Assembly: GCA_900550955.1 (NCBI GenBank)
Contig: URUF01000084.1
Location: forward strand, 1 to 6,748
Reading direction: 5' to 3'
DNA length: 6,748 nt
DNA from: an uncultured Eubacteriales bacterium
Lineage (GTDB): Bacteria; Bacillota; Clostridia; Christensenellales; Aristaeellaceae
The translations under genes were made by a program, and so were the position numbers. Shown one piece after another: positions 1 through 4,826 of the stretch (its first letter is position 1; each line of letters starts with the position of its first letter). A model generated the notes under the pieces. It was not told where the DNA came from, searched no databases, and worked only from the letters and a program-made list of their open reading frames with translations.

Positions 1-2
1 AG

Positions 3-77
3 GCGCAGGTGAACCCTGTTTCGGCGGAAAAGATCGCCGCAGGCGAGCTTTTTCGGCGGCGCTTTTTTGCCGTATAG
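3..77 (+). CDS. Possible 3' end of an unidentified plus-strand gene
   Basis: Frame 3 is open from the window edge and reads AQVNPVSAEKIAAGELFRRR then FFAV, stopping at TAG 75-77. This is too short to assign a family. The reading conflicts mildly with the hairpin at 35-68, because the T-run would then encode the last phenylalanines. The alternative is that the upstream gene ends in frame 1 at TGA 10-12 and the hairpin lies just downstream, which is the more usual arrangement. The call is offered only because something must be transcribed into this plus-strand terminator. Confidence 0.25.
   Translation, partial: AQVNPVSAEKIAAGELFRRRFFAV
35..68 (+). terminator. Rho-independent terminator, plus strand, possibly bidirectional
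   Basis: CGCCGC (35-40) pairs with GCGGCG (56-61), continued after a three-base bulge by CGA (44-46) with TCG (53-55). A run of six T follows at 63-68. It should end a plus-strand transcript entering from the left. Read on the minus strand the same stem is followed by ATCTTTTCC, so it could also serve, more weakly, as the end of the MATE gene transcript, whose stop codon lies 18 bases away. Confidence 0.6.
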
Positions 78-85
78 CAAGAAGC

Positions 86-1453
86 CTAAGCTTGCAGCGG
101 CTTGAGCATGGTTTCATCCACGCGGCGGTACAGGGTGAGGCAAATGGCCAGCGAAACAACCTCCGCGATGGGGAAGGACCACCAAACGGCGTTCAGGCCG
201 CCCAGCGCGCTTAACACCCAGGCGGCGGGCAGAAGCACAATGAGCTGGCGGCACAGGCTCATGAGCAGGCTGTAAAAGCCCTTGCCAACAGCCTGAAACA
301 CGGTGCTGAGCGTAATGCCGACGGCCGCCAGGATAAAATGGCTGCTGATAATGCGCAGCGCAATGCTGCCGATGGCGGTGAGCTCGCTTGCGCCGCCGGC
401 CTCAAACAGGCCGAGCAGCAGCTCAGGCACGGCCAGGAAGGCGACGGTTCCAAGCGACATGATGCCTATCGCAATACGCAGCGCTACCTTGACGGCGTCG
501 TATACGCGCTGGCGCAGGCGCGCCCCGTAGTTGTAGCCCACGATGGCCACAAGGCCGTTGCTTAGGCCGTACACAGGCATGAATACAAAGCTTTGCAGCT
601 TGAAATACACGCCCAGCACGCTTACGGCGGCGTTCCCATAGGCCATGAGGATCAGGTTCATCAATACGTTCATCATCGAGGAGATGGACTGCATAATAAT
701 GCTGGGGAGGCCCACGGCCAGAATGCCTTTAAGGATTTGCTTGCTCGGGCGAAAGCCCTTCCAGCGCAGGCGCAGCTCCGCATTGCGGGTTTGGTTGAGC
801 ACAAAGCCAAGCGCCATGCCGCATATCTGCCCGATTACGGTAGCGGCCGCCGCGCCGGCCACGCCCATTTGCGGCATGCCCAGCAGGCCGAAAATCATGA
901 TGGGGTCCAGCACGATGTTCACAACCGCGCCGGTGAGCTGCGTAGCCATGGATAAAACGGTATTGCCCGTGGATTGCATCATGCGCTCAAAGGAAATGGA
1001 CAGGAAAAGGCCGAAGCTGAACACGCATACGATGGTTAAGTATTCGCCGCCCATGCGTTGCAGGCTTTCCACAGGGGTGAACGCATGGAAGAAGCCGCGC
1101 GCGCCAAACAGGCCAAACAGCAAGAACAGCCCAAAGCCGCACAGCTCCAGGAAAATGCCGTTTTTGGCTGCCTCGAGGGCCTCCCCGGCGTGCCGCTGGC
1201 CAAGCTTGCGGCTGATCAGGCTGTTGATGCCCACGCCAAGGCCGGTGGATACAGCGATCATCAGCAACTGAATGGGGAAAGCCAGCGATACAGCCGTAAG
1301 CGCGTCCGCGCTGTAACGGGCCACAAACACGCCGTCCACCACGTTGTAAAGCGCCTGTACCAGCATGCTAACCATAATCGGCACGGATACCTTGGTTACC
1401 AGTTTGCCCATGGGCATCTCGCCCAGCATTTTGGAACGTTCCTGTTGCTGCAT
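86..1453 (-). CDS. MATE-family multidrug/toxin efflux transporter
   Basis: Integral membrane antiporter of the MATE family, which expels cationic drugs, dyes or metabolites using a sodium or proton gradient. At 455 residues it has the usual length. The chain is hydrophobic throughout and consistent with twelve helices. Family features are YNVVDGVFV (36-44), GLGVGINSLISRKLG (71-85), the first-half signature NIVLDPIMIFGLLGMP (179-194) followed by GVAGAAAATVIGQ, and the second-half GLSNGLVAIVGYNYGAR (296-312). An ATG at 1469-1471 would add six residues but has a poor ribosome site. The ATG at 1451-1453 is preceded by AGAAGGAG with six-base spacing and was chosen. The gene is monocistronic, with its promoter at 1572-1600. 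The substrate cannot be told from sequence. The divergent queuosine operon is not evidence of a shared role. Confidence 0.94.
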   Translation of the reverse strand: MQQQERSKMLGEMPMGKLVTKVSVPIMVSMLVQALYNVVDGVFVARYSADALTAVSLAFPIQLLMIAVSTGLGVGINSLISRKLGQRHAGEALEAAKNGIFLELCGFGLFLLFGLFGARGFFHAFTPVESLQRMGGEYLTIVCVFSFGLFLSISFERMMQSTGNTVLSMATQLTGAVVNIVLDPIMIFGLLGMPQMGVAGAAAATVIGQICGMALGFVLNQTRNAELRLRWKGFRPSKQILKGILAVGLPSIIMQSISSMMNVLMNLILMAYGNAAVSVLGVYFKLQSFVFMPVYGLSNGLVAIVGYNYGARLRQRVYDAVKVALRIAIGIMSLGTVAFLAVPELLLGLFEAGGASELTAIGSIALRIISSHFILAAVGITLSTVFQAVGKGFYSLLMSLCRQLIVLLPAAWVLSALGGLNAVWWSFPIAEVVSLAICLTLYRRVDETMLKPLQA

Positions 1454-1565
1454 ACCATTCTCCTTCTGCATCTTTGCGCCGCAGCGCTATGCTTGGGGAA
1501 AAATAGGAAAAAGCTTCCCCCGGCGCGCGCACGCTTCCAACCGTTTGGGCCGCTTGAGAGCCAAC
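1454..1565 (-). other. Leader of the MATE transporter mRNA, about 110 bases
   Basis: This lies between the predicted transcription start (about 1565) and the chosen start codon. It contains an imperfectly explained structure: GGGGAA (1495-1500) can pair with TTCCCC (1515-1520) around a 14-base loop, and the loop region carries a direct repeat GGAAAAA at 1497-1503 and 1506-1512 on the plus strand. A GC-rich stretch CGGCGCGCGCAC lies at 1521-1532. No riboswitch class was recognised, and no U-run follows the hairpin on the minus strand, so it is not a convincing attenuator. Confidence 0.35.
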
Positions 1566-1571
1566 CTTTGT

Positions 1572-1600
1572 ATGGTAACAGCAATCTATATATCCGTCAA
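1572..1600 (-). promoter_or_regulatory. Promoter of the MATE transporter gene
   Basis: On the minus strand there is a -35 box TTGACG (1595-1600), exactly 17 bases, then a -10 box TACCAT (1572-1577). The bases TGT directly before the -10 box give an extended -10 element. The predicted start is near 1565. It is divergent from the queT promoter, with the two -35 boxes about 32 bases apart. Confidence 0.7.
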
Positions 1601-1632
1601 GCCCGCGCGTAAGAGAAAAACGGCTTTAGGGC

Positions 1633-1661
1633 TTGCCAAAACCGCAAATATGCGCTATGCT
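1633..1661 (+). promoter_or_regulatory. Promoter of the queT-queF operon
   Basis: A -35 box TTGCCA (1633-1638), 17 bases, then a -10 box TATGCT (1656-1661). The predicted start is near 1668, about ten bases before the first paired base of the riboswitch aptamer. This places the aptamer at the very 5' end of the transcript, as expected for a co-transcriptional switch. Confidence 0.7.
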
Positions 1662-1677
1662 AGAACAGCCTTGCGGC

Positions 1678-1717
1678 AGACAGTTCGTAACCATCCTGTC
1701 TATAAACAAAACTAGGG
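1678..1717 (+). promoter_or_regulatory. preQ1-I riboswitch aptamer
   Basis: This senses 7-aminomethyl-7-deazaguanine (preQ1). Seen directly: stem P1 AGACAG (1678-1683) with CTGTCT (1696-1701), a 12-base loop TTCGTAACCATC whose last base, C1695, sits where the class uses a cytosine to pair with preQ1, and an A-rich tail ATAAACAAAACTAGGG (1702-1717). From memory, the loop and tail resemble the well-studied B. subtilis and Thermoanaerobacter class I aptamers (UUC loop start, GUAAC, ACAAAAC.AGGG). The pseudoknot partner is less certain: candidates are C1686-G1687 with C1712...G1715, or C1691-C1692 with G1715-G1717. Position directly ahead of a QueT-family gene and queF strongly supports the call. 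Confidence 0.87.
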
Positions 1718-1721
1718 ACGA

Positions 1722-1741
1722 AACAAAATCTTGATTTTGTT
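1722..1741 (+). repeat. Perfect A/T-rich hairpin inside the riboswitch expression platform
   Basis: AACAAAAT (1722-1729) and ATTTTGTT (1734-1741) form eight perfect base pairs around the loop CTTG. It lies between the aptamer tail and the intrinsic terminator. It is not a terminator, since it is AT-rich and is followed by GGACG rather than T. It may act as a spacer hairpin that brings the aptamer tail close to the terminator 5' arm. Confidence 0.65.
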
Positions 1742-1772
1742 GGACGCGCCTAGGAAGGGCGCGCCCTTTTTT
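1742..1772 (+). terminator. Riboswitch-controlled intrinsic terminator ahead of queT
   Basis: GGACGCGCC (1742-1750) pairs with GGCGCGCCC (1758-1766) with one A/C mismatch and a seven-base loop, followed by six T (1767-1772). A competing pairing is visible: CTAGG of the aptamer tail (1712-1716) is complementary to CCTAG (1749-1753), which overlaps the terminator's 5' arm and loop. Inference: with preQ1 bound the tail is held in the aptamer and the terminator forms; without preQ1 the CTAGG/CCTAG pairing weakens the terminator and transcription reads into queT. Confidence 0.82.
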
Positions 1773-1789
1773 GTCTGGAGGTGACGAAA

Positions 1790-2278
1790 ATGGATATGAA
1801 GAAGATGACCAAAACCCAAAAGTTGGCGTTCTCCGCGATGGTCATGGCGCTCTACATCGTAATGATGTATGTAACCCAGAGCTTTGCGTTCGGGCAGTAC
1901 CAGGTGCGTATTGCCACGGCTCTGTACGCTACTGCATACCTGTTTCCGTTCCTGGTTTTGCCGCTGGGCCTGTCCAACCTGCTTTCCAATGTGATCATGG
2001 GCGGCTTGGGCGTGTTTGATATTGTGGGCGGCGGCCTTGTGGGCCTGCTTACCGCCGGGCTGTGCGCGCTGATTAGGCGGTATAGGCTTACTGAATGGCT
2101 GCTTGCGCTGCCTGTTACGCTGGTACCGGCGCTGGGGGTGTCCACGTGGCTTAGCTACCTGCTGGGCGTGCCCTACTGGGCCATGGCGGGCAGCCTGCTG
2201 GTGGGCCAGGCCATCTGCGGCGTTGCCGGCGTGCTGCTGGTTAAGGGCCTTAAGCGCGGCTGGCTGAAAGAAAAATAA
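1790..2278 (+). CDS. queT: QueT-family queuosine precursor ECF transporter, substrate-binding (S) component
   Basis: Small membrane protein of the QueT family (formerly DUF988), the substrate-specific subunit of an energy-coupling-factor transporter that takes up a 7-deazaguanine precursor of queuosine. It would need the shared EcfA/A'/T module, which is not in this window. At 162 residues it has the usual length, with about five or six hydrophobic segments (roughly 12-30, 40-58, 62-96, 103-125, 131-152). The family pattern is seen in FGQYQVRIATALYA (34-47) and GLSNLLSN...GGLGVFDIVGGGLVGLL (60-87). An upstream GTG at 1781 is in frame, but it is the last G of the Shine-Dalgarno GGAGG (1777-1781), so the ATG at 1790, with eight-base spacing, is the start. 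It is the first gene of the operon; queF follows after 15 bases. Whether it carries preQ1, preQ0 or queuine cannot be read from the sequence. Confidence 0.93.
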   Translation: MDMKKMTKTQKLAFSAMVMALYIVMMYVTQSFAFGQYQVRIATALYATAYLFPFLVLPLGLSNLLSNVIMGGLGVFDIVGGGLVGLLTAGLCALIRRYRLTEWLLALPVTLVPALGVSTWLSYLLGVPYWAMAGSLLVGQAICGVAGVLLVKGLKRGWLKEK

Positions 2279-2293
2279 ACGGGAGGCGGTATT

Positions 2294-2791
2294 GTGAGCG
2301 GAAGAACCAAAGCGGAAGCCGAAGGCCTGTCCCTATTGGGAAATCGAAAAACCGTGTATAAGAGCGATTATGCGCCCGAGGTGCTGGAAACCTTTATAAA
2401 CAAACATCCTGACAACGATTACTTCGTAAAGTTTAACTGCCCGGAGTTTACAAGCCTGTGCCCCATTACCGGGCAGCCGGACTTTGCCACGATCTATATT
2501 TCCTACGTGCCGGGCGAAAGAATGGTGGAAAGCAAGTCCCTGAAGCTGTACCTGTACAGCTTCCGCAACCATGGCGATTTCCATGAGGACTGCATGAACA
2601 TCATCATGAAGGATTTGATTAAGCTGATGGACCCCAAGTATATTGAGGTGTGGGGCAAGTTTACGCCGCGCGGCGGCATCTCCATTGACCCATACTGCAA
2701 TTACGGCAGGCCTGGTACCCGCTGGGAGGAGGTTGCCTGGCAGAGATTGAGCCGGCATGACCTGTATCCCGAAAAGGTGGATAACCGGTAA
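2294..2791 (+). CDS. queF: NADPH-dependent preQ0 reductase (7-cyano-7-deazaguanine reductase) QueF
   Basis: Cytosolic enzyme that reduces the nitrile of preQ0 to the amine of preQ1 using two NADPH, the step before tRNA-guanine transglycosylase inserts preQ1 into tRNA. It belongs to the T-fold (tunnelling fold) superfamily. At 165 residues it is the single-domain type seen in Bacillus. Landmarks are FTSLCPITGQPDFA (52-65) with the catalytic cysteine C56, which forms the thioimide with the nitrile, and the acid D63; the QueF NADPH motif around ESKSLKLYLYSFRNH (79-93) with substrate-binding E79; and GDFHED (94-99). All expected catalytic residues are present. The start is GTG at 2294, with GGGAGG (2281-2286) seven bases upstream. 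It is co-transcribed with queT under the preQ1 riboswitch, so its product feeds back on its own expression. Confidence 0.97.
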   Translation: MSGRTKAEAEGLSLLGNRKTVYKSDYAPEVLETFINKHPDNDYFVKFNCPEFTSLCPITGQPDFATIYISYVPGERMVESKSLKLYLYSFRNHGDFHEDCMNIIMKDLIKLMDPKYIEVWGKFTPRGGISIDPYCNYGRPGTRWEEVAWQRLSRHDLYPEKVDNR

Positions 2792-2797
2792 GCCGGG

Positions 2798-2834
2798 TAT
2801 CCCGGCGCATTCAGTGTGCGCCGGGATATTTTTT
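2798..2834 (+). terminator. Rho-independent terminator of the queT-queF operon
   Basis: TATCCCGGCGCA (2798-2809) pairs perfectly over 12 bases with TGCGCCGGGATA (2817-2828), with a seven-base loop, followed directly by six T (2829-2834). It begins seven bases after the queF stop codon and insulates the operon from the tetR promoter that starts at 2841. Confidence 0.95.
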
Positions 2835-2840
2835 GTGCGG

Positions 2841-2869
2841 TTGACAACACGGATGGCCCTTGCTACAAT
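2841..2869 (+). promoter_or_regulatory. Near-consensus promoter of the first tetR-family gene
   Basis: A perfect -35 box TTGACA (2841-2846), 17 bases, then a -10 box TACAAT (2864-2869), preceded by TGC, which gives an extended -10. The predicted start is near 2876, about 25 bases ahead of the start codon. No clear palindrome that could serve as an autoregulatory operator was seen here, in contrast to the other tetR gene in the window. Confidence 0.85.
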
Positions 2870-2900
2870 CGAAACGGAAGAAGCAGGGGAGGGGAGCGCC

Positions 2901-3500
2901 ATGCCGCCAAAGGTCAGGTTTGATAAGCAGACCGTTGTACAGGCCGCCTTAAACGTGGCCCGCCGGGGCGGCATGGAGGCGCTTAACGCCCGGGCCATCG
3001 CACAGGAAATGGGCTGCTCCACACAGCCGCTGTACCGCGAGCTGCGCAATATGCAGGAGCTGCGCGGCGAGGTACGCGCGGAGGCCGCCGCCCTGTTCAG
3101 CCGCAGGCTAGCCGAATGGCAGGCCGGGCAAATGCCGCCGTATAAGACGATGGGCATGGCGTTTTTGCGCTTTGCCCACGAGGAGGCCGCGCTGTACCGG
3201 CTGCTGTTCCTGTGCGACCGCAGCAGCGATGCGTATCAGGGGCAGGAGCGCGGCTTTACGGGCGTGAACGACGCGGTTTACACCGCTATTATGCGGGCCA
3301 ATGGTTATACGCTGGAGCAGGCAAAGGCTCTCCATTCGCAGATGTTCATCTTTATCCAGGGGCTAGGCGGGATGATCGCCACGCGCTACATCCCTTATGA
3401 TGAAGCGTTTTTGAGCCAGGCGCTTACGGATGAGTACCAGGCGCTGAAAGCGCTGTACGATGCGAGAAAAACCGAAACGCCAGCACGCCCACAGGCATAA
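2901..3500 (+). CDS. TetR/AcrR-family transcriptional regulator (upstream copy)
   Basis: A 199-residue one-component regulator, the usual TetR length. Residues about 8-53 form the N-terminal three-helix DNA-binding domain, with the helix-turn-helix seen in LNARAIAQEMGCSTQPLYREL (28-48); the rest is a helical ligand/dimer domain. The segment FLRFAHEEAALYRLLFLCDR (88-107) resembles the C-terminal domain common in clostridial TetR proteins. The reading frame is open further upstream, but the ATG at 2901 follows a purine-rich GGGGAGGGGAG site and lies just downstream of the promoter, so it is the start. There is no co-transcribed partner. Its 3' end overlaps a minus-strand membrane-protein gene by 77 bases. 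The target genes and ligand are unknown. Confidence 0.92.
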   Translation: MPPKVRFDKQTVVQAALNVARRGGMEALNARAIAQEMGCSTQPLYRELRNMQELRGEVRAEAAALFSRRLAEWQAGQMPPYKTMGMAFLRFAHEEAALYRLLFLCDRSSDAYQGQERGFTGVNDAVYTAIMRANGYTLEQAKALHSQMFIFIQGLGGMIATRYIPYDEAFLSQALTDEYQALKALYDARKTETPARPQA

Positions 3501-4047
3501 AATAGAGGCACCACACCAGCAGCAGCGCCGTGCCGGTTGCCGGCGTCTGGCTGGATGCAAACAGGTTGAGCATGGGCACGATGAAGCAGGGAAGCGCAAA
3601 GCCGCCGTGCGCAAGCAGCAATGCCCTGAGCCAGCGTTCCTCGCGTTTGCCGGGCAACACTGTTAATCCGGCAAAAAACGTGCTCAGCGCCATAAGGCCG
3701 TAGCCCATCAGGTCGTAATGGAAAAGCAGGCCGAATTGCTGAAAATCCAGCAGAGCCGCGGCTTGTGCGGATAGCCCGCCCTGGCGCACGGTTGTGACCT
3801 GCGCAAAGTACACCAGCAGAATCACAGCGGCGTACATGCCCGCAAAGGCGACGGCCGTGAAACCGGCCAGACGGGCATCCGGCCGCGCTTGAAGCCGGAA
3901 TGCGCATGCCATGGGCACAAAGCTAAACGCAATGCCCATGGCGGTAAGATAGCAGGCCAGCGTGTTTTCAAACAGCATAGAAAGGGCAAAGCCCGCCACA
4001 CAGGCCGCATTCAGGAGGGATGCGGCTTTTGCGATACGAAGGTTCAT
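3424..4047 (-). CDS. Six-helix membrane protein of unknown function, co-transcribed with tetR
   Basis: A 207-residue integral membrane protein of no family I can name. About six transmembrane segments are visible (roughly 7-25, 30-50, 60-83, 110-132, 140-163, 172-194), with a basic linker KREERWLR (134-141) and a short polar tail. A compact motif YDLMGYGLMALSTFFAGLTV (111-130), rich in small and aromatic residues, may be the family's conserved core. The start ATG overlaps the TGA of the upstream tetR gene as ATGA (4044-4047), with AAAGGAG five bases ahead, so translation is probably coupled. The context suggests that the upstream TetR regulator controls it, perhaps as a transporter, a sensor or a membrane-stress protein, but nothing in the sequence decides. 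The last 77 bases are antisense to the convergent tetR gene. Confidence 0.82.
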   Translation of the reverse strand: MNLRIAKAASLLNAACVAGFALSMLFENTLACYLTAMGIAFSFVPMACAFRLQARPDARLAGFTAVAFAGMYAAVILLVYFAQVTTVRQGGLSAQAAALLDFQQFGLLFHYDLMGYGLMALSTFFAGLTVLPGKREERWLRALLLAHGGFALPCFIVPMLNLFASSQTPATGTALLLVWCLYFMPVGVLAFRFFSHRTALSAPGTHP

Positions 4048-4631
4048 CGTTTCTCCTTTCCGCCGCCTGAAAAAAGCAGCGCAACCGTTTTTTGAATGAA
4101 GGCGTCCCGCTGGGCGGGCTGCGAAAAATTGTATCCCAACGCCGGGCCCGCGGCGGAGGCCCCCAGAAACGCCGCCTGCATGGCGCTGGTGAGCACAAAG
4201 ACCAAAAGCGGCCCATCCTGCGCAGGCACGTCCGCAGCAAGGGCGCGCAGGAAGCTGCGCTGTGTGCGCATGGTGTTGCAGCCCTCAGTGTAGGCCGCAA
4301 AATCGCCCAGAATGGAGATGCGCGAGATGGCGGGGTTGGCAAACAGGAATGCGAAAACATGCTGCGCCCAGGCGGTAAGGCGCTCCTGATCGGAAGCGTA
4401 GGGCTTTTGCACGTCAAAGCTGGCGATCACGCCTTGGATGATGCGCTGCACGCATTCGAGGATCAGCCCATCCTTGCTGCCAAAATGGTAATTGATCAGG
4501 CCAAGCCCCACATTCGCACGCCGGGCGATCAGGCGGGAGGTAATGGCTTGCGTGTTGCCGTTATATTCATTGATGAGGGCGATCGCGGCGGAGATAAGCG
4601 CCTCCCTGGCGGCGGTTGCGTCTGCCGGCAT
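4044..4631 (-). CDS. TetR/AcrR-family transcriptional regulator (operon with membrane protein)
   Basis: A 195-residue TetR-type regulator. The N-terminal domain spans about residues 9-55, with the recognition-helix region NVGLGLINYHFGSKDGLI (40-57) a close match to the family pattern (YxHFxSKDxL). The C-terminal helical domain should bind a small ligand and dimerise. The frame is open for 64 codons upstream, but the ATG at 4629-4631 follows AAGGAG ten bases away and lies downstream of the promoter and operators, so longer readings would run through the regulatory region and were rejected. It is the first gene of a two-gene operon with the membrane protein. Two related palindromes in its promoter suggest autorepression. 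Ligand unknown. Confidence 0.95.
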   Translation of the reverse strand: MPADATAAREALISAAIALINEYNGNTQAITSRLIARRANVGLGLINYHFGSKDGLILECVQRIIQGVIASFDVQKPYASDQERLTAWAQHVFAFLFANPAISRISILGDFAAYTEGCNTMRTQRSFLRALAADVPAQDGPLLVFVLTSAMQAAFLGASAAGPALGYNFSQPAQRDAFIQKTVALLFSGGGKEKR

Positions 4632-4657
4632 AAGGGTACGGCTCCTTTTCACTTGGA

Positions 4658-4672
4658 TTGAACATTGTTCAA
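4658..4672 (-). promoter_or_regulatory. Probable TetR operator 1 over the transcription start
   Basis: A perfect 15-base palindrome, TTGAACA, central T, TGTTCAA on the plus strand. It begins five bases downstream of the -10 box on the minus strand and covers the predicted start site (about 4670). Binding here would block promoter clearance, the usual arrangement for an autorepressing TetR protein. Assignment to the adjacent regulator is inference from position. Confidence 0.72.
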
Positions 4673-4676
4673 CAAG

Positions 4677-4705
4677 AGTATATTGTACAGCGTTCAAAAT
4701 GTCAA
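4677..4705 (-). promoter_or_regulatory. Near-consensus promoter of the tetR / membrane-protein operon
   Basis: On the minus strand there is a perfect -35 box TTGACA (4700-4705), 17 bases, then a -10 box TATACT (4677-4682). The strength of this promoter and the two palindromes that flank and fill it fit a gene that is fully repressed until its regulator releases DNA. Confidence 0.88.
4683..4697 (-). promoter_or_regulatory. Probable TetR operator 2 within the promoter spacer
   Basis: TTGTACAGCGTTCAA on the plus strand, an imperfect palindrome that matches operator 1 at 12 of 15 positions. It fits almost exactly in the 17-base spacer between the -35 and -10 boxes. The operator centres lie 25 bases apart, about two and a half helical turns, so two dimers would bind on roughly opposite faces unless DNA is distorted. 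Confidence 0.62.
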
Positions 4706-4722
4706 GGAAAAGTTTGGAACGC

Positions 4723-4753
4723 AAAAAGAATGCGCCGCCCATCCAAGCGGCGC
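4723..4753 (-). terminator. Rho-independent terminator of the phosphohexomutase gene
   Basis: GCGCCGC (4732-4738) and GCGGCGC (4747-4753) form a seven-base GC stem with an eight-base loop. On the minus strand it is followed by ATTCTTTTTG. It lies about 73 bases past the mutase stop codon and just upstream of the tetR promoter, so the tetR operon is a separate unit. On the plus strand there is no T-run. Confidence 0.75.
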
Positions 4754-4826
4754 GTGAAATACGAAACGGGATGCGCGGCGTAGAGTCGCTGGGGCTGGGG
4801 CAGGGCCTGCGCCGCCCGCCCAAAAC

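Noticed and set aside
1495..1520. Hairpin in the MATE leader considered as an attenuator or terminator
   Set aside because: The loop is large and no T-run follows on the minus strand; kept only as a low-confidence structural note.
1521..1532. Alternating CG run considered as a Z-DNA or regulatory element
   Set aside because: Too short and expected by chance in GC-rich DNA.
593..1612. Several long plus-strand open frames opposite the MATE gene
   Set aside because: Low-complexity His/Arg/Ala-rich products typical of the antisense of membrane-protein codons; no start signals; the MATE frame is certain.
1722..1741. AT-rich hairpin considered as the intrinsic terminator of the riboswitch
   Set aside because: The stem is AT-rich and is followed by GGACG instead of T; the GC stem at 1742-1766 with six T is the real terminator.
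2333..3157. Long minus-strand open frame (274 codons) opposite queF and the first tetR gene
   Set aside because: It runs antisense through queF, a strong terminator and a promoter, has no ribosome site or recognisable domain, and is explained as a GC-rich shadow of two certain genes.
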